DNA of 6,047 nt from Treponema sp. (GTDB lineage: Bacteria; Spirochaetota; Spirochaetia; Treponematales; Treponemataceae): contig JAGADS010000132.1 of the NCBI GenBank assembly GCA_017613485.1, positions 1 to 6,047 of the forward strand, written 5' to 3'. This document shows positions 5,878 through 6,047 of the stretch, piece after piece. The translations under genes were made by a program, and so were the position numbers. The notes below the pieces were generated by a model. The model had not been told where the DNA came from. It did not search any database and was given only the letters and a program-made list of their open reading frames with translations. Each line of letters starts with the position of its first letter. Positions within the stretch are counted from its first letter, which is position 1.

Positions 5878-6047
5878 TCAGGCCTTGTACATCCTGGCAA
5901 TCTTTGCCTTGTACAGCTCTGCAATCTTGTATCTCATCATTTCCTGTTTGGCACTCAGTTCAACACCGACTTCAAACGGTTTAGTTATTATATCAAATTT
6001 ATTGATTTTTTCAAATGACTTGAATCCGTTTTTCGCACTGATCAACT
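5878..6047 (-). CDS. C-terminal end of an unidentified protein, cut by the window edge
   Basis: The - strand frame is open from the window edge to TGA at 5880-5878, giving 55 residues and no start in view beyond internal codons. The stretch ends with a Lys/Arg-rich, probably helical tail: RYKIAELYKAKIARMYKA is the end. A hydrophobic-charged stretch KFDIITKPFEVGVEL lies in the middle. I do not recognise the family. Codon pattern (AAG, CTG, GCA, TAC) resembles the neighbours and the 20-nt gap to der fits an operon, so it is likely a real gene. A promoter lies within it. If the reading were not a real gene end, the only alternative would be a 20-codon leader from ATG ATG after AGGAA. Confidence 0.6.
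   Translation of the reverse strand, partial: LISAKNGFKSFEKINKFDIITKPFEVGVELSAKQEMMRYKIAELYKAKIARMYKA
5987..6014 (-). promoter_or_regulatory. Strong predicted promoter for der-merR-rsm22, inside the upstream gene
   Basis: On the - strand TTGAAA (6014-6009), a 16-bp spacer, TGA and a perfect TATAAT (5992-5987) make a near-consensus sigma-70 promoter with an extended -10. Transcription would start near 5980, about 120 nt before the der ATG. It sits in coding sequence of the partial gene, so der expression could be uncoupled from that gene. The match is seen directly; use in the cell is inferred. Confidence 0.6.

Overview
The window looks like a piece of a spirochaete chromosome, most likely a Treponema. 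This rests on gene content and general protein character: a Der GTPase with a long basic/acidic N-terminal tail, a stand-alone PTS EIIC, and a short MerR-type protein beside an Rsm22-type methyltransferase. I could not run a search, so the genus is an inference. Gene packing is dense. No tRNA, rRNA, CRISPR array, insertion sequence or obvious foreign DNA was seen, and no gap between genes exceeds about 185 bases.

Layout. On the + strand, bases 74-1147 encode a stand-alone membrane PTS EIIC-type protein with its own good sigma-70-type promoter. Everything else is on the - strand. Read in the direction of transcription from the right edge, the order is: (1) the last 55 codons of an unidentified gene cut by the window edge (5878-6047); (2) der, a double-GTPase ribosome assembly factor (4316-5857); (3) a small MerR-type regulator starting 2 nt after der (3984-4313); (4) an Rsm22-type methyltransferase starting 6 nt later (2826-3977); then a 182-nt AT-rich gap with its own promoter; and (5) a cytosolic six-hairpin (GH63/GH37-like) glycosidase-family protein (1213-2643), which converges on the EIIC gene.

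How the genes fit together. der, merR and the rsm22-like gene form a tight operon. Der acts on the large ribosomal subunit and Rsm22-family proteins act on the small one, so the operon is probably about ribosome assembly, with a small DNA-binding protein between the two. A near-consensus promoter inside the 3' end of the upstream partial gene can drive it separately. The glycosidase-family gene and the EIIC gene are transcribed separately and converge; a shared role in sugar use is possible but unproven.

I do not see an obviously new multi-gene system. The points most worth a second look are the MerR-like architecture of the glycosidase promoter (20-bp spacer holding a perfect dyad), the apparent loss of the usual catalytic Asp in the glycosidase, the four-cysteine motif of the Rsm22-like protein, the Asp-to-Glu change in the first Der G4 motif, and two start sites that differ from the longest open frames.
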